44,364 nt of DNA from Candidatus Saccharimonadota bacterium (GTDB taxonomy: Bacteria > Patescibacteriota > Saccharimonadia > Saccharimonadales > Saccharimonadaceae): NCBI GenBank assembly GCA_009783305.1, contig WRHJ01000002.1:151097-195460 (forward strand). The letters run 5' to 3'. Every line of letters starts with the position of its first letter. The first letter of the stretch is position 1. The notes under the pieces are model-generated. The model ran no database searches. It was not told the origin of the DNA and was given only the letters and a program-made list of their open reading frames with translations. Position numbers and translations under genes: made by a program. Shown here piece by piece: positions 15,773 through 25,000 of the stretch.

Positions 15773-16144
15773 TTATTTTGATAATTCAATAATCTTCCCA
15801 TCCTTCCGTATCAGAATTAGTCGCTTTATATTCCTAGAAATCTTAAACTGTCGTTCAAGCTCTCGAGATATTTTGGTCATATGAAGTTTCGAACGCCGAG
15901 CATCAAATACTATATTTCGAGACTGCTTTGAAGCACGATAAAATTGATGCTGTATATTTCTCTTGCCTTTGCCAGTAGGGCTTTTTATTTCCCACTCCAC
16001 GTTACCAACAATAATATCAGCCGTCTTTTGTGTCCTGCGCGCAATAAATCTAACATTAGCCTTGAAATGTCCCGCCAAAATGCCAGCAGCAGTCAGTTCG
16101 TGCTGTTCAGGTAATGGTTTGCCGCCGGGAACTTCAATTTTCAT
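15773..16144 (-). CDS. CdiA-CT-like PD-(D/E)xK nuclease domain protein, orphan
   Basis: 123 residues from the chosen ATG, whose TAGAAT box ends 7 bp upstream (leaderless); a longer reading of 139 residues exists. It begins GGKPLPEQHELTAAGILAG, then ADIIVGNVEWEIKSPTGKG, a D...E-x-K nuclease signature (Asp in ADIIV, Glu-Ile-Lys in WEIKS), then HQFYRASKQSRNIVFDAR and ends LILIRKDGKIIEL. This arrangement is that of the C-terminal tRNase/nuclease domains of contact-dependent inhibition toxins and related phage/ICE proteins. There is no delivery domain and no neighbouring immunity gene. It may be a nuclease used inside the cell, a remnant, or a part of a mobile-element defence. Confidence 0.72.
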   Translation of the reverse strand: MKIEVPGGKPLPEQHELTAAGILAGHFKANVRFIARRTQKTADIIVGNVEWEIKSPTGKGKRNIQHQFYRASKQSRNIVFDARRSKLHMTKISRELERQFKISRNIKRLILIRKDGKIIELSK

Positions 16145-16247
16145 AACGACAATTCTACCGCGAGGCAACACTATAAGAAACCGCAACCTCAATCCAAAGC
16201 ATCATGCTCATGCTTTCTCCCCGCCACCGCACCTAGTATAACCATGC

Positions 16248-16253
16248 TATAAT
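16248..16253 (+). promoter_or_regulatory. -10 box of recA
   Basis: TATAAT at 24 bp before the recA ATG, leaving a short leader that holds a strong AAGGAGG. No LexA/SOS-box-like inverted repeat was recognised around it. Confidence 0.6.
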
Positions 16254-16277
16254 TAATCTCAGAAACAAGGAGGTACC

Positions 16278-17330
<1,053 letters not shown>

Positions 17331-17340
17331 AGACAATGCG

Positions 17341-17366
17341 AAAAGGCAGCCTTATGGCTGCCTTTT
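17341..17366 (+). terminator. Strong bidirectional terminator after recA
   Basis: Perfect 11-bp stem AAAAGGCAGCC/GGCTGCCTTTT with a TTAT loop. The terminal T run serves recA; the matching A run makes it usable by the converging minus-strand gene too. Confidence 0.92.
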
Positions 17367-17395
17367 ATGAAAAAAGAACTTAGGTAATTTGAACC

Positions 17396-17725
17396 TTATG
17401 GTTCGTCGTATAAGGCATCAAGAGGCACTTCGTATTTTCCCCCTATCAGGCTATGTCCCGAATTGACACCGCTCACGAACTGCACGGTGGCCGTCTTATC
17501 CCCTATTCTATGCATGTAACACAGCCATCCGCCTTCGGGCTTTTTCTGATTGTAGACTCGTCCCATTCCGAACGCTTTCGTAAGATCGCTATCATACAGC
17601 TTTATACTCTCGTCATCTCTGGAGACTATATCTCCATGGCGATTCTGCACGCCTTTGACTTCGCTAAGAAATTGACTTAGGCTCATGAGACACGAATAGC
17701 CGCCAACATTTACTTGGGTACGCAT
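17396..17725 (-). CDS. Hypothetical protein between recA and recX
   Basis: 109 residues, no recognised family. The start is fixed by GGAGGAGG nine bases upstream. It lacks a signal peptide; the sequence mixes polar and aromatic residues (VYNQKKPEGGWLCYMHRIGDK, TATVQFVSGVNSG) and suggests a small beta-rich fold, possibly SH3-like, in the last 60 residues. It is divergent from recX and converges on recA, sharing the recA terminator. Confidence 0.7.
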   Translation of the reverse strand: MRTQVNVGGYSCLMSLSQFLSEVKGVQNRHGDIVSRDDESIKLYDSDLTKAFGMGRVYNQKKPEGGWLCYMHRIGDKTATVQFVSGVNSGHSLIGGKYEVPLDALYDEP

Positions 17726-17777
17726 ATCGGTGCACCTCCTCCCCTAGTTTTTTAAATGAGCCTACCTGTTAGTATGT

Positions 17778-17787
17778 TACAATTATA
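17778..17787. promoter_or_regulatory. Overlapping divergent -10 boxes of recX and the hypothetical gene
   Basis: TACAAT at 17778-17783 reads toward recX; TATAAT on the minus strand at 17782-17787 reads toward the hypothetical gene. The two boxes share bases, so RNA polymerase can occupy only one direction at a time. Confidence 0.5.
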
Positions 17788-17797
17788 TCACAAAACT

Positions 17798-18445
17798 ATG
17801 GAAATTTCCACTATAAACTCAAAACCGCATAAGATCACGGCCATTAAGTCGCAGATAAAGAACCCCAATCGGGCTAATATCTTCATTGACGATGCCTTTA
17901 GTTTCTCCTTAAACATTTCTCAGCTTGCAGATTTTAAACTAAAGGTCGGGCAACAACTCGGTCAGGAAGAGTTCGATAATCTACGACAAGCCTCCGATTC
18001 GGGCAAACTTTATCAACGCACCCTCGAGTGGGCCTTAACTCGTCCCCGCAGCATCAAAGAGACCCGCGACTACCTTTTTCGCAAGCAAGCCAAAAATCCC
18101 GAACAAATCATAGATCAACTAATTGCCAAAAAATACCTCGACGACAAAAAGTTCGCCCGCGACTGGGTCGAAAATCGTCGCCTCGCTCGCGGTATCAGCC
18201 GCCGCCGCCTCGAACTAGAACTCCGCAAAAAGGGCATCAATGACCAAATCATCACCCAAGCCCTCTCACAATCATCCCGCGACGACGCCCAAGAAATCGC
18301 CAAGATTATCACCAAAAAGCGTGCCAAATATACCAATGATCCCCAAAAACTTATTCAATATCTGATTCGTCAGGGCTTTGACTATGAATCTGCGAAAACT
18401 GCGGTTCTCGAAATGGATTCACAAAATTCGGCGAAAACTCTTTAG
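17798..18445 (+). CDS. recX: RecA regulator RecX
   Basis: 215 residues, starting MEISTINSK; the longer upstream reading is rejected because it would run through the promoter. It contains the RecX tandem three-helix repeats: ALTRPRSIKETRDYLFRK, KYLDDKKFARDWVENRR with LARGISRRRLELELRKKGI, and a last repeat KLIQYLIRQGFDYESAKTAV. RecX binds and restrains RecA filaments. It is normally linked to recA and here is separated from it only by one hypothetical gene on the other strand. Its last 95 bp overlap the end of the convergent PRC-barrel gene. Confidence 0.9.
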   Translation: MEISTINSKPHKITAIKSQIKNPNRANIFIDDAFSFSLNISQLADFKLKVGQQLGQEEFDNLRQASDSGKLYQRTLEWALTRPRSIKETRDYLFRKQAKNPEQIIDQLIAKKYLDDKKFARDWVENRRLARGISRRRLELELRKKGINDQIITQALSQSSRDDAQEIAKIITKKRAKYTNDPQKLIQYLIRQGFDYESAKTAVLEMDSQNSAKTL

Positions 18446-18962
18446 CCTTCACCTCTTGCTTCACTTCAACTTTTTCATCTTCATTTTTCACCACAATTTT
18501 GTAGTCATCCACCTCCACAATTTGCGAACGATTAATCGTCAATTCAGGGTCCATCAACGCTTTTAGAGCCGGCCGCTTCACGATCAACTGATAAACTATA
18601 AAACTCGAGCTGTCCAGCGTATAATCCGCCACCTTCCCCAGCGCCTTACCCTTATTCGTCACCACTTTTAGACCAATCAATTTAAAATTCAACGACATTA
18701 CTTTATCGATCCGCACTACGTCCTCACGATTCACAAACTCGTCTGCCGAATCCACGATCATCCCGCTCGGCGCAAATTCACGCACGCTGCTCATGTCCAA
18801 AATATCACCAGCCTCGCCCTTAACCAGCGGCCCGCTCAAAGTATAACCAACCACTTTCAGCCCATCCGGATCAATAATTGGCTCCGTCGTTCGTGCAATC
18901 TCCCCGCCCACATGCAAGCTCAGCACTGGATATCCCAAAAGTTTCGAACCAGTCACTAGCAT
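18351..18962 (-). CDS. PRC-barrel domain protein
   Basis: 203 residues with two PRC-barrel-like segments: LLGYPVLSLHVGGEIARTTEPIIDPD with VVGYTLSG near the N-terminus, and LIGLKVVTNKGKALGKVADY followed by SFIVYQLIVK in the second. The C-terminal 45 residues are charged and unstructured (EDEKVEVKQEVKAKEF). PRC barrels are small beta-barrels found in RimM and photosynthetic reaction-centre H subunits; two-copy cytoplasmic proteins like this have no settled function. The 3' end overlaps recX antisense by 95 bp. AGAGG upstream of the ATG supports the start. Confidence 0.85.
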   Translation of the reverse strand: MLVTGSKLLGYPVLSLHVGGEIARTTEPIIDPDGLKVVGYTLSGPLVKGEAGDILDMSSVREFAPSGMIVDSADEFVNREDVVRIDKVMSLNFKLIGLKVVTNKGKALGKVADYTLDSSSFIVYQLIVKRPALKALMDPELTINRSQIVEVDDYKIVVKNEDEKVEVKQEVKAKEFSPNFVNPFREPQFSQIHSQSPDESDIE

Positions 18963-18985
18963 TTTTCTTATCTACCTCTTTCTGC

Positions 18986-18992
18986 CATAATA
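18986..18992. promoter_or_regulatory. Overlapping divergent -10 boxes of tilS and the PRC-barrel gene
   Basis: CATAAT at 18986-18991 points to tilS, ending 8 bp before its ATG (leaderless). TATTAT on the minus strand at 18987-18992 points to the PRC-barrel gene. They share five bases. Confidence 0.5.
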
Positions 18993-18999
18993 ATAGCAT

Positions 19000-19818
19000 A
19001 TGAGAAAAGTGCTAGCAATTTCCGGCGGTGTCGATTCGGTGTCCATGTTGCATATGATGCACAATGATCCAGACGTCATCGTGACGCATTTCAATCACGG
19101 CATCCGTCCCAACTCTGATGTCGACGAGGCCTTCGTCAAACAACTCGCCGAAAGCTACCATCTAACCTTTGTCTCCAAGAAAGAAAATCTTGGCCCCAAT
19201 TGCTCCGAGGCTCATGCCAGAAATCGCCGCTACGAATTCCTAAACCAAGTCTGCCAAGAGCATCAAGGCGAAATTTACACTGCCCATCATCAAGACGACC
19301 TCGTCGAAACTATCGCCATCAATATTCTGCGCGGCACTGGCTGGCGCGGCCTCGTCCCCCTCGACAATCCCAAAATTCATCGCCCGCTCATCAATATGAC
19401 CAAAAAAGACATCTACCAATATGCCACCAAGAGTAATTTAATCTTCCGTCACGACGCCACCAACACCGAAGATAATTATCTGCGCAATCGCATCCGCCAT
19501 GCGCTCATCAACTTCGACTCAAAACAACTTATCAAACTTTATGAAAATCAAAAAACCCTCAAAACAGAGGTCGATCAAATCCTCCAAAACGTCCTGCCCA
19601 AAAACCATATCTACGAACGCAGCTGGTTTGTATACCTCGACGACAACATTGCAACAGAAATCCTTCGCACCGGCCTCGCTGCCGTCAATCGTTCCGCCAC
19701 CCAGCCCCAACTCAAAGATTTTCTCGCTGCCATCCGCACTTACCAAACCAACAAAAAATTCAATCTCGGCAACAACTATCTCGTCACTATCACGAAAACC
19801 CAATTTAAGCTCGACTAG
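19000..19818 (+). CDS. tilS: tRNA(Ile)-lysidine synthetase, short form
   Basis: Modifies C34 of tRNA-Ile(CAU) to lysidine so that it reads AUA. The PP-loop SGGVDS is at residues 8-13, followed by VTHFNHGIRP, ARNRRYEFL, YTAHHQDDLVETIAINILRGTGWRGL and the RHDATNTEDNYLRNRIRH signature (slightly split across the text), all diagnostic of TilS. At 272 residues it holds the catalytic domain but only a minimal tail; long TilS proteins have two further C-terminal domains and about 430 residues. Short forms occur in other bacteria and are functional, so this is probably not a pseudogene. Confidence 0.93.
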   Translation: MRKVLAISGGVDSVSMLHMMHNDPDVIVTHFNHGIRPNSDVDEAFVKQLAESYHLTFVSKKENLGPNCSEAHARNRRYEFLNQVCQEHQGEIYTAHHQDDLVETIAINILRGTGWRGLVPLDNPKIHRPLINMTKKDIYQYATKSNLIFRHDATNTEDNYLRNRIRHALINFDSKQLIKLYENQKTLKTEVDQILQNVLPKNHIYERSWFVYLDDNIATEILRTGLAAVNRSATQPQLKDFLAAIRTYQTNKKFNLGNNYLVTITKTQFKLD

Positions 19819-19837
19819 TATGATATAATAAACCCAC

Positions 19838-21088
19838 ATGAAGATTCAACGCGAGGAAACCAATCTTCCCCTTTTTATTCTCGGCCTTGTTATTGTTGGC
19901 TTAATTTTCACCATCACTATGAAAGCTCTGCCTTCATTTGCCGACACCAAAAACTCTTCCAGTGCCATCGCCACCGGCCAACATTTCGTATCAGTTTATG
20001 ACAATGGTACAGATCAAACCGTCACCCTCAAAACCGACGCCAGCACCGTAACGGACGTCCTCGAAAGAGCAAATATCAGCATCGACACCGGCGACATCGT
20101 CGAGCCAGGCATGGACGAACTTTTGACCTCTGAAAATTTCCGTATCAACATCTATCGTGCCAAACCCGCTATCATCATCGACGGCATCAAACAATACAAA
20201 ATCATGACCGCCGCTTCTGCCCCCACCGAAGTCGTCAAAGCCGCCGGCATCACTCTTCTTGAAGCAGATGTTGTAAAAATTACAACACTAGATAATTTCC
20301 TTGAAGCCGGATTACCTTTTGCCTACACCGTAATCCGCGCCAAAACTATCAATTTCGACTTTTATGGTCAGGAATTAGTCGTCCGTACCGGTACCAACAC
20401 TATTGAAGAATTCCTAAATGAACGCAATATCTCCGTCACTTCTGCCGACTGGCTCTCTCTGCCGCTCGACACCAAAATTGAAGACGGCATGCAGCTCAAA
20501 CTTGCCCGACAAGGCAAAACCACCGTAACCGTTGATGAAGAAATTTCCTTCAGCGAGCAACTCATCTATGATTACGCCTACAACATGGGTTACCGCGCCA
20601 TCTCCAAAGTCGGCGTCGTCGGCAAAAAGGCCGTTACTTACGAAATCGAAATGAAAGATGGCCAAGAAATCTCCCGCAAACGCATCTCGGAAATCGTCAC
20701 CCAAGAACCTGTTACTCAGCAAATTACTGTTGGCGCCCGCACCATTGCCATGAATCCGCTCACCAAACAAATGGGCCGCAACCGCTACACCACCAGTACC
20801 GGAATTCTACGTGAAGAAACCTGGTATGACCTCGACATGAGTGGAGTCATGAAAATCAAACAACGCGAATGCGGTGGCAGCGCCACCTACACCGTCCGCG
20901 CCGACGGCGTCAAAGTTGACGAAGATGGCTATGTCATTGTTGCCGCCCATCTAGATTACTATCCCCGCTGCAGCCTAGTTGAAACCAGCCTTGGCCTAGG
21001 TAAAGTCTACGACACCGGCTCTTTCGCCAACTCAAATCCGGAACAATTCGATATTGCTACAGACTGGTCCAACTGGGACGGCCGTTAA
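19838..21088 (+). CDS. YabE-like wall protein: DUF348 repeats, G5 domain and 3D/DPBB-like end
   Basis: 416 residues. An N-terminal membrane anchor/signal (LFILGLVIVGLIFTITM, about residues 11-27) is followed by three DUF348-type ubiquitin-like repeats (VTLKTDASTVTDVLERANI; YKIMTAASAPTEVVKAAGI; LVVRTGTNTIEEFLNERNI), a G5 domain (about 225-300, KKAVTYEIEMKDGQEISRKR), and a C-terminal region ending in a DPBB/3D-like segment (VIVAAHLDYYPRCSLVETS then VYDTGSF). Such proteins act on or bind peptidoglycan. In Bacillus, yabE lies just upstream of rnmV and ksgA; here it directly precedes rsmA/ksgA with a TAATG overlap. Leaderless: TATAAT ends 8 bp before the ATG. Confidence 0.85.
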   Translation: MKIQREETNLPLFILGLVIVGLIFTITMKALPSFADTKNSSSAIATGQHFVSVYDNGTDQTVTLKTDASTVTDVLERANISIDTGDIVEPGMDELLTSENFRINIYRAKPAIIIDGIKQYKIMTAASAPTEVVKAAGITLLEADVVKITTLDNFLEAGLPFAYTVIRAKTINFDFYGQELVVRTGTNTIEEFLNERNISVTSADWLSLPLDTKIEDGMQLKLARQGKTTVTVDEEISFSEQLIYDYAYNMGYRAISKVGVVGKKAVTYEIEMKDGQEISRKRISEIVTQEPVTQQITVGARTIAMNPLTKQMGRNRYTTSTGILREETWYDLDMSGVMKIKQRECGGSATYTVRADGVKVDEDGYVIVAAHLDYYPRCSLVETSLGLGKVYDTGSFANSNPEQFDIATDWSNWDGR

Positions 21089-21924
21089 TGCTCAAAAACA
21101 AAAAGTCTCTCGGCCAAAATTGGCTTACAGACCGGAAAACATTACTAGAAATAGCTGAGATAGCTTACTTTGGGACACTTTCGAGTCACGACTCGAACGA
21201 GAGCGACGAGGCCTGTAACGACAGGCCCGAGGAGCGCTCCCAAAGTAAGCTATCTCATCTATGCCTAGAGATTGGTCCCGGTCTCGGAACTTTGACCAGC
21301 GCTTTGTTTAAGTACTTTGATCGAATCATCTCTGTGGAATTTGACGAAAATCTAGCAGCTAACCTGCCAAAATCCTTCCCTGGCAAAAATCTTGAAGTTA
21401 TCCATGCCGATATTCTGGATTATGACCTCGGCCAGCTACCAAAGGATTATGCCGTTGCCGGCAACATCCCCTACTACATCACCTCGCCCATCGTGCAGAA
21501 ATTTCTCCATGCCGAGAATAAACCTAGCAAAATCACTCTCCTAGTTCAAAAAGAAGTCGCACAACGTTTGGCCGCCGGACAAGGCGACTATTCAATTTTA
21601 GGTCTGTCTGCTCAGATCTATGCAAAAGTTTCTCTCGGACCGGTTATCAAGCGCAATTTATTCACCCCCCCGCCAAAGGTTGACAGCCAGGTCGTCATAC
21701 TCGAACCCAGAAGTAAACCCAAAGCTACCGAAAAAACTATGGCGCTAATCAAATTAGGCTTCAGCTCACCTCGTAAAAAACTCGCCACCAATTTGTCCGT
21801 TACTTTGCGCTTGCCGCGCAACGACATCTACGCCATTTTCAAACAACTCGGCATACCCGAAAACGCCCGCCCCGCTGATCTGTCAATCAACGACTGGGTC
21901 GAGCTGCACGAACTCGTAATATAG
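21088..21924 (+). CDS. rsmA: 16S rRNA dimethyladenosine transferase with in-frame palindromic insertion
   Basis: KsgA/RsmA dimethylates A1518 and A1519 of 16S rRNA in late 30S assembly. Family landmarks: KKSLGQNWLTD at residues 5-15, LEIGPGLGTLT for SAM binding, SVEFDENLA, VIHADILDYD, and the NIPYYITSPIV motif IV, then VQKEVAQRLAA, FTPPPKVDSQVV and a C-terminal LSINDWVEL. Between the first helix (LLEIAEIA) and LEIGPG there should be about 8 residues; here about 34 residues are coded by a palindrome (see the repeat entry). The frame is preserved and the remainder is intact. The insert would form a surface loop just before the SAM-binding strand. Start and stop are shared with the upstream gene (TAATG). 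Confidence 0.93.
   Translation: MLKNKKSLGQNWLTDRKTLLEIAEIAYFGTLSSHDSNESDEACNDRPEERSQSKLSHLCLEIGPGLGTLTSALFKYFDRIISVEFDENLAANLPKSFPGKNLEVIHADILDYDLGQLPKDYAVAGNIPYYITSPIVQKFLHAENKPSKITLLVQKEVAQRLAAGQGDYSILGLSAQIYAKVSLGPVIKRNLFTPPPKVDSQVVILEPRSKPKATEKTMALIKLGFSSPRKKLATNLSVTLRLPRNDIYAIFKQLGIPENARPADLSINDWVELHELVI
21156..21257. repeat. 102-bp nested palindrome inserted in frame in rsmA
   Basis: Outer inverted-repeat arms of 20 bp, perfect (TGAGATAGCTTACTTTGGGA at 21156-21175 and its complement at 21238-21257). Inside are two more perfect 7-bp hairpins, each with a 4-base loop: TTCGAGT-CACG-ACTCGAA and GGCCTGT-AACG-ACAGGCC, plus a GAGCG/CGCTC pair around the second. The length is a multiple of three and it contains no stop in the rsmA frame. 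The pattern is like the palindromic elements of Rickettsia that insert in frame in genes. No second copy was noticed in this window. Confidence 0.85.
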
Positions 21925-21925
21925 G

Positions 21926-21955
21926 TTGTCCACCACCGTTCGCTTATGTTAAAAT
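21926..21955 (+). promoter_or_regulatory. Promoter of the giant surface protein
   Basis: TTGTCC, 18-bp spacer, TAAAAT, giving a leader of about 40 nt that ends in a run of A followed by nine G at the start codon. Confidence 0.5.
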
Positions 21956-21993
21956 AAACCATAAGCATGCGTTTTTCATCAGGTCAAAAAAAT

Positions 21994-22002
21994 GGGGGGG
22001 GG
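21994..22002 (+). repeat. G9 homopolymer at the translation start of the surface protein
   Basis: Nine consecutive G immediately before the favoured ATG (22004). They also form the codons after an upstream in-frame ATG (21992). A change of tract length would alter the ribosome-binding spacing for the second ATG, or the frame for the first. Confidence 0.8.
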
Positions 22003-22003
22003 T

Positions 22004-25000
22004 ATGAATTCTCTTAGTTTTCGACGTTCATTTTTCCGTAATCTTTCTGTCTCATTAATCATTACTTTTGCCTTCTCATTACTTATCACTACTATAGTAG
22101 GCATTATCGTCAATCAACAATCTCCCACTAGCACTTCTGCTCTGCCTCCTACTCCAACTATCACCTGGCAAGGAGGCACAGACAGTAACTGGACTACTGC
22201 AAGCAACTGGGATACAGGTATTATTCCCGCAATTTCGGATGACGTACTAATTCCCTCGGCTAACGTTACTCTAGTTATAGCCAACGATACTGATCTAGAG
22301 ATTAATTCTCTTACTCTTACTGGTAACTCTATCCTGACTATTCAGTCTGTTAATACTGGTACTATCCTCCTCCCTGCTAATCCTATTACTACTAGGCTGG
22401 TAGTAGATACTGACATCTATCTAGAGGATACTAGCCAAATTACACATCCAACCAACACTGCAAATACCACCACTCCATATCAAATCAACCTAGATATTGG
22501 AGGACTCCTAAGCATCGACACTAACGCCAAAATTGACGTAGCGGGGAAGGGGTATGCAAGCGCACTAGCTGGCAACGCTAACCCAGGTAGCAGCGGTGCA
22601 AATAATGGAGCATGCGGTTATAACAGCGCTGTTGGCGGCCAATATGGTGGCCAAGGTGGTCAGCAAGGGACCTGCGCAGTTGCTGCTTCTTATGGCAGCT
22701 TTATAGCCCCAACTGACCTTGGTTCTGGCGGGCGTGGGGCTTCCGGTTCGTCTGGCGGTGGCGGCGGTAACGCAACTCCTTCCTCTACTGCCGGCGGTGG
22801 CGCCATTCGCATAAATGCCGACTCCGTTGTTTTAGATGGTTCGATTATCGCCGATGGCTTAAATAATGCTGATGGTAGCACAAACACTGGATCATCATTT
22901 GCTACAGGGGCTGGTGGCTCAATTTATATGACCGCTAATCAAGTCTCCGGTGCTGGTAATCTTCAAGCCAGTGGTGGCAACCTAACCAGTTCTCTTGTCG
23001 GTGGCAAATATGGTCCAGGCGGTGGAGGAAGAATTGCAGTTATTACAACCGGAGTAAATTCTCTCATGCCTTCTCAATACCAGGCCACATCCGGATCCAG
23101 AGGAGTAGGCGGTTACGCTAATACGTTGGCCGGAGCTGCCGGAACAATATACGTTGTTGATAGTACAGCCCCGCAAGGTATCCTCACCGTCTTCAATGCC
23201 GATCGTGCCGCTGTTGATTCTTCTGCCCGAACCACCGTCGGTTCCAGTTCTCCCTATCAATTTGATGAACTGGTTATCACGAACGGCAGTCGGCTAAATA
23301 TCACGGGAGATTTAGAGACAGGATCATATGTTTTTCAAGGCAACTACTCTCTTCTAAACCTATCTGGCTCATTTTCCTACACATCTTCGAATGATCTCAT
23401 AATTGACACTAATTATTTCTACCTCACCGTAGGCAGCATAGTTAATACCAATACTAATCTCATAGTTCAAAACTCCAGCAATAGTCCTAGTAGTACAGCT
23501 ACCGGTAACCAAATAGTCATCAATTCGTCTCAATCCCTCAATAGTGTAGACATCAATAATAATTCAGGAGTCTTCACTGTAACTGGAGCATTAACTGTAG
23601 CCCAAGGCATAGATATAATTGGCAATTCATCCACTAATACTATTTCAGGCAATCTTACTGTGGGCGAAGACCTCAGCCTTTCCGGCATCAGCGCCAACAA
23701 CATCAACGGCATTGCTTCTGTTGCAGATGACATCATCATCGCCGACGGCACCACTACTATGTGCTCAGTCACCGCCACGACTTCTGGATCAGGAGCTGGA
23801 CTCACCACTAGCCTAAATACCGTCAACATCAGCGCTACAAACCTTACTCTGAGCGGTAGTGCTGTGCTTACCCATTGCACTCATACGGCAACCACAACTA
23901 ATCTAAGCACTATAAATATTAATCTTTCTGACACCCTCTCTATTGCCTCCGGCGCCAAGATCGATACTGTAGGTAAGGGATATACGGGAACAACGGCTGG
24001 CAATTCTAATCCGGGAACTAGTGGCGGCAACAATGGTGCATGTACTGTTTCCGGCACTAGCACTGGTGCTGTCGGCGGCCAATACGGTGGTCAAGGCGGA
24101 GCAGCAGGTACTTGCGCTGCTAACATTGCTGGCCCTTACGGTAACTTTATGGCTCCTGTTGATCTCGGTTCTGGCGGGCGCGCTACCTTTGCTTCCGGAG
24201 GTGTTTCGTCAACTGCCGGCGGCGGTGCCGTTCGTATTAATGCTGATGTTGTTGTCCTTGATGGCGTTATTAATACTAGTGGTCTGGACAATACTACCGC
24301 TGGCTCCGCTGGCACCAACTCCTCTCATGCCGCCGGTGCTGGAGGCGCTATCTACATCACGGCAGGGCAGGTATCTGGGTCAGGTAATCTCATAGCTAAT
24401 GGCGGAAGTACTACTAGTGCCGTTAGTCTCGTCTATGGTCCCGGCGGCGGAGGACGCATCGCCATCATTACGACTGGTGTCAATTCGCTCACCACCTCGC
24501 AATACCAAGCTGCATCCGGATCTAGAGGTTACGGTGGTTATGGTGGCGCTCTTGCTGGTGCTGCAGGGACAATTTATACTTTCAATGGTTCATCGACCTA
24601 TGGCACACTCATCATCGGCAATGCCGATCACTCCGCAGCCAACTCTACCGCGCAAACAAGTACGGTCCCAGCCTCACTATATCAATATGACGAACTGGTT
24701 GTCATAGAAGGTGGTCGCCTCAACCTCAGCGGCGATCTCGAATTTACTACTTATGACTTTCAAGGCAACTATTCTGCTCTTACTGTCTCTGGGTCGCTTG
24801 CTTACCCAACTTCTCACGATCTCATTATAGATACTAATAATTTCTATCTCACATTAGGCAGCCTTACTGACCCAGACACCAACATTATTGTCCAGGATTC
24901 TACTAATATCCCTAGCAACATGTCTACCGGTAATAGGATAGCCATTAGTTCATCACAATTACTTAATAGTGTGGATTTCAACAGCAACTCAGGCGCCTTC

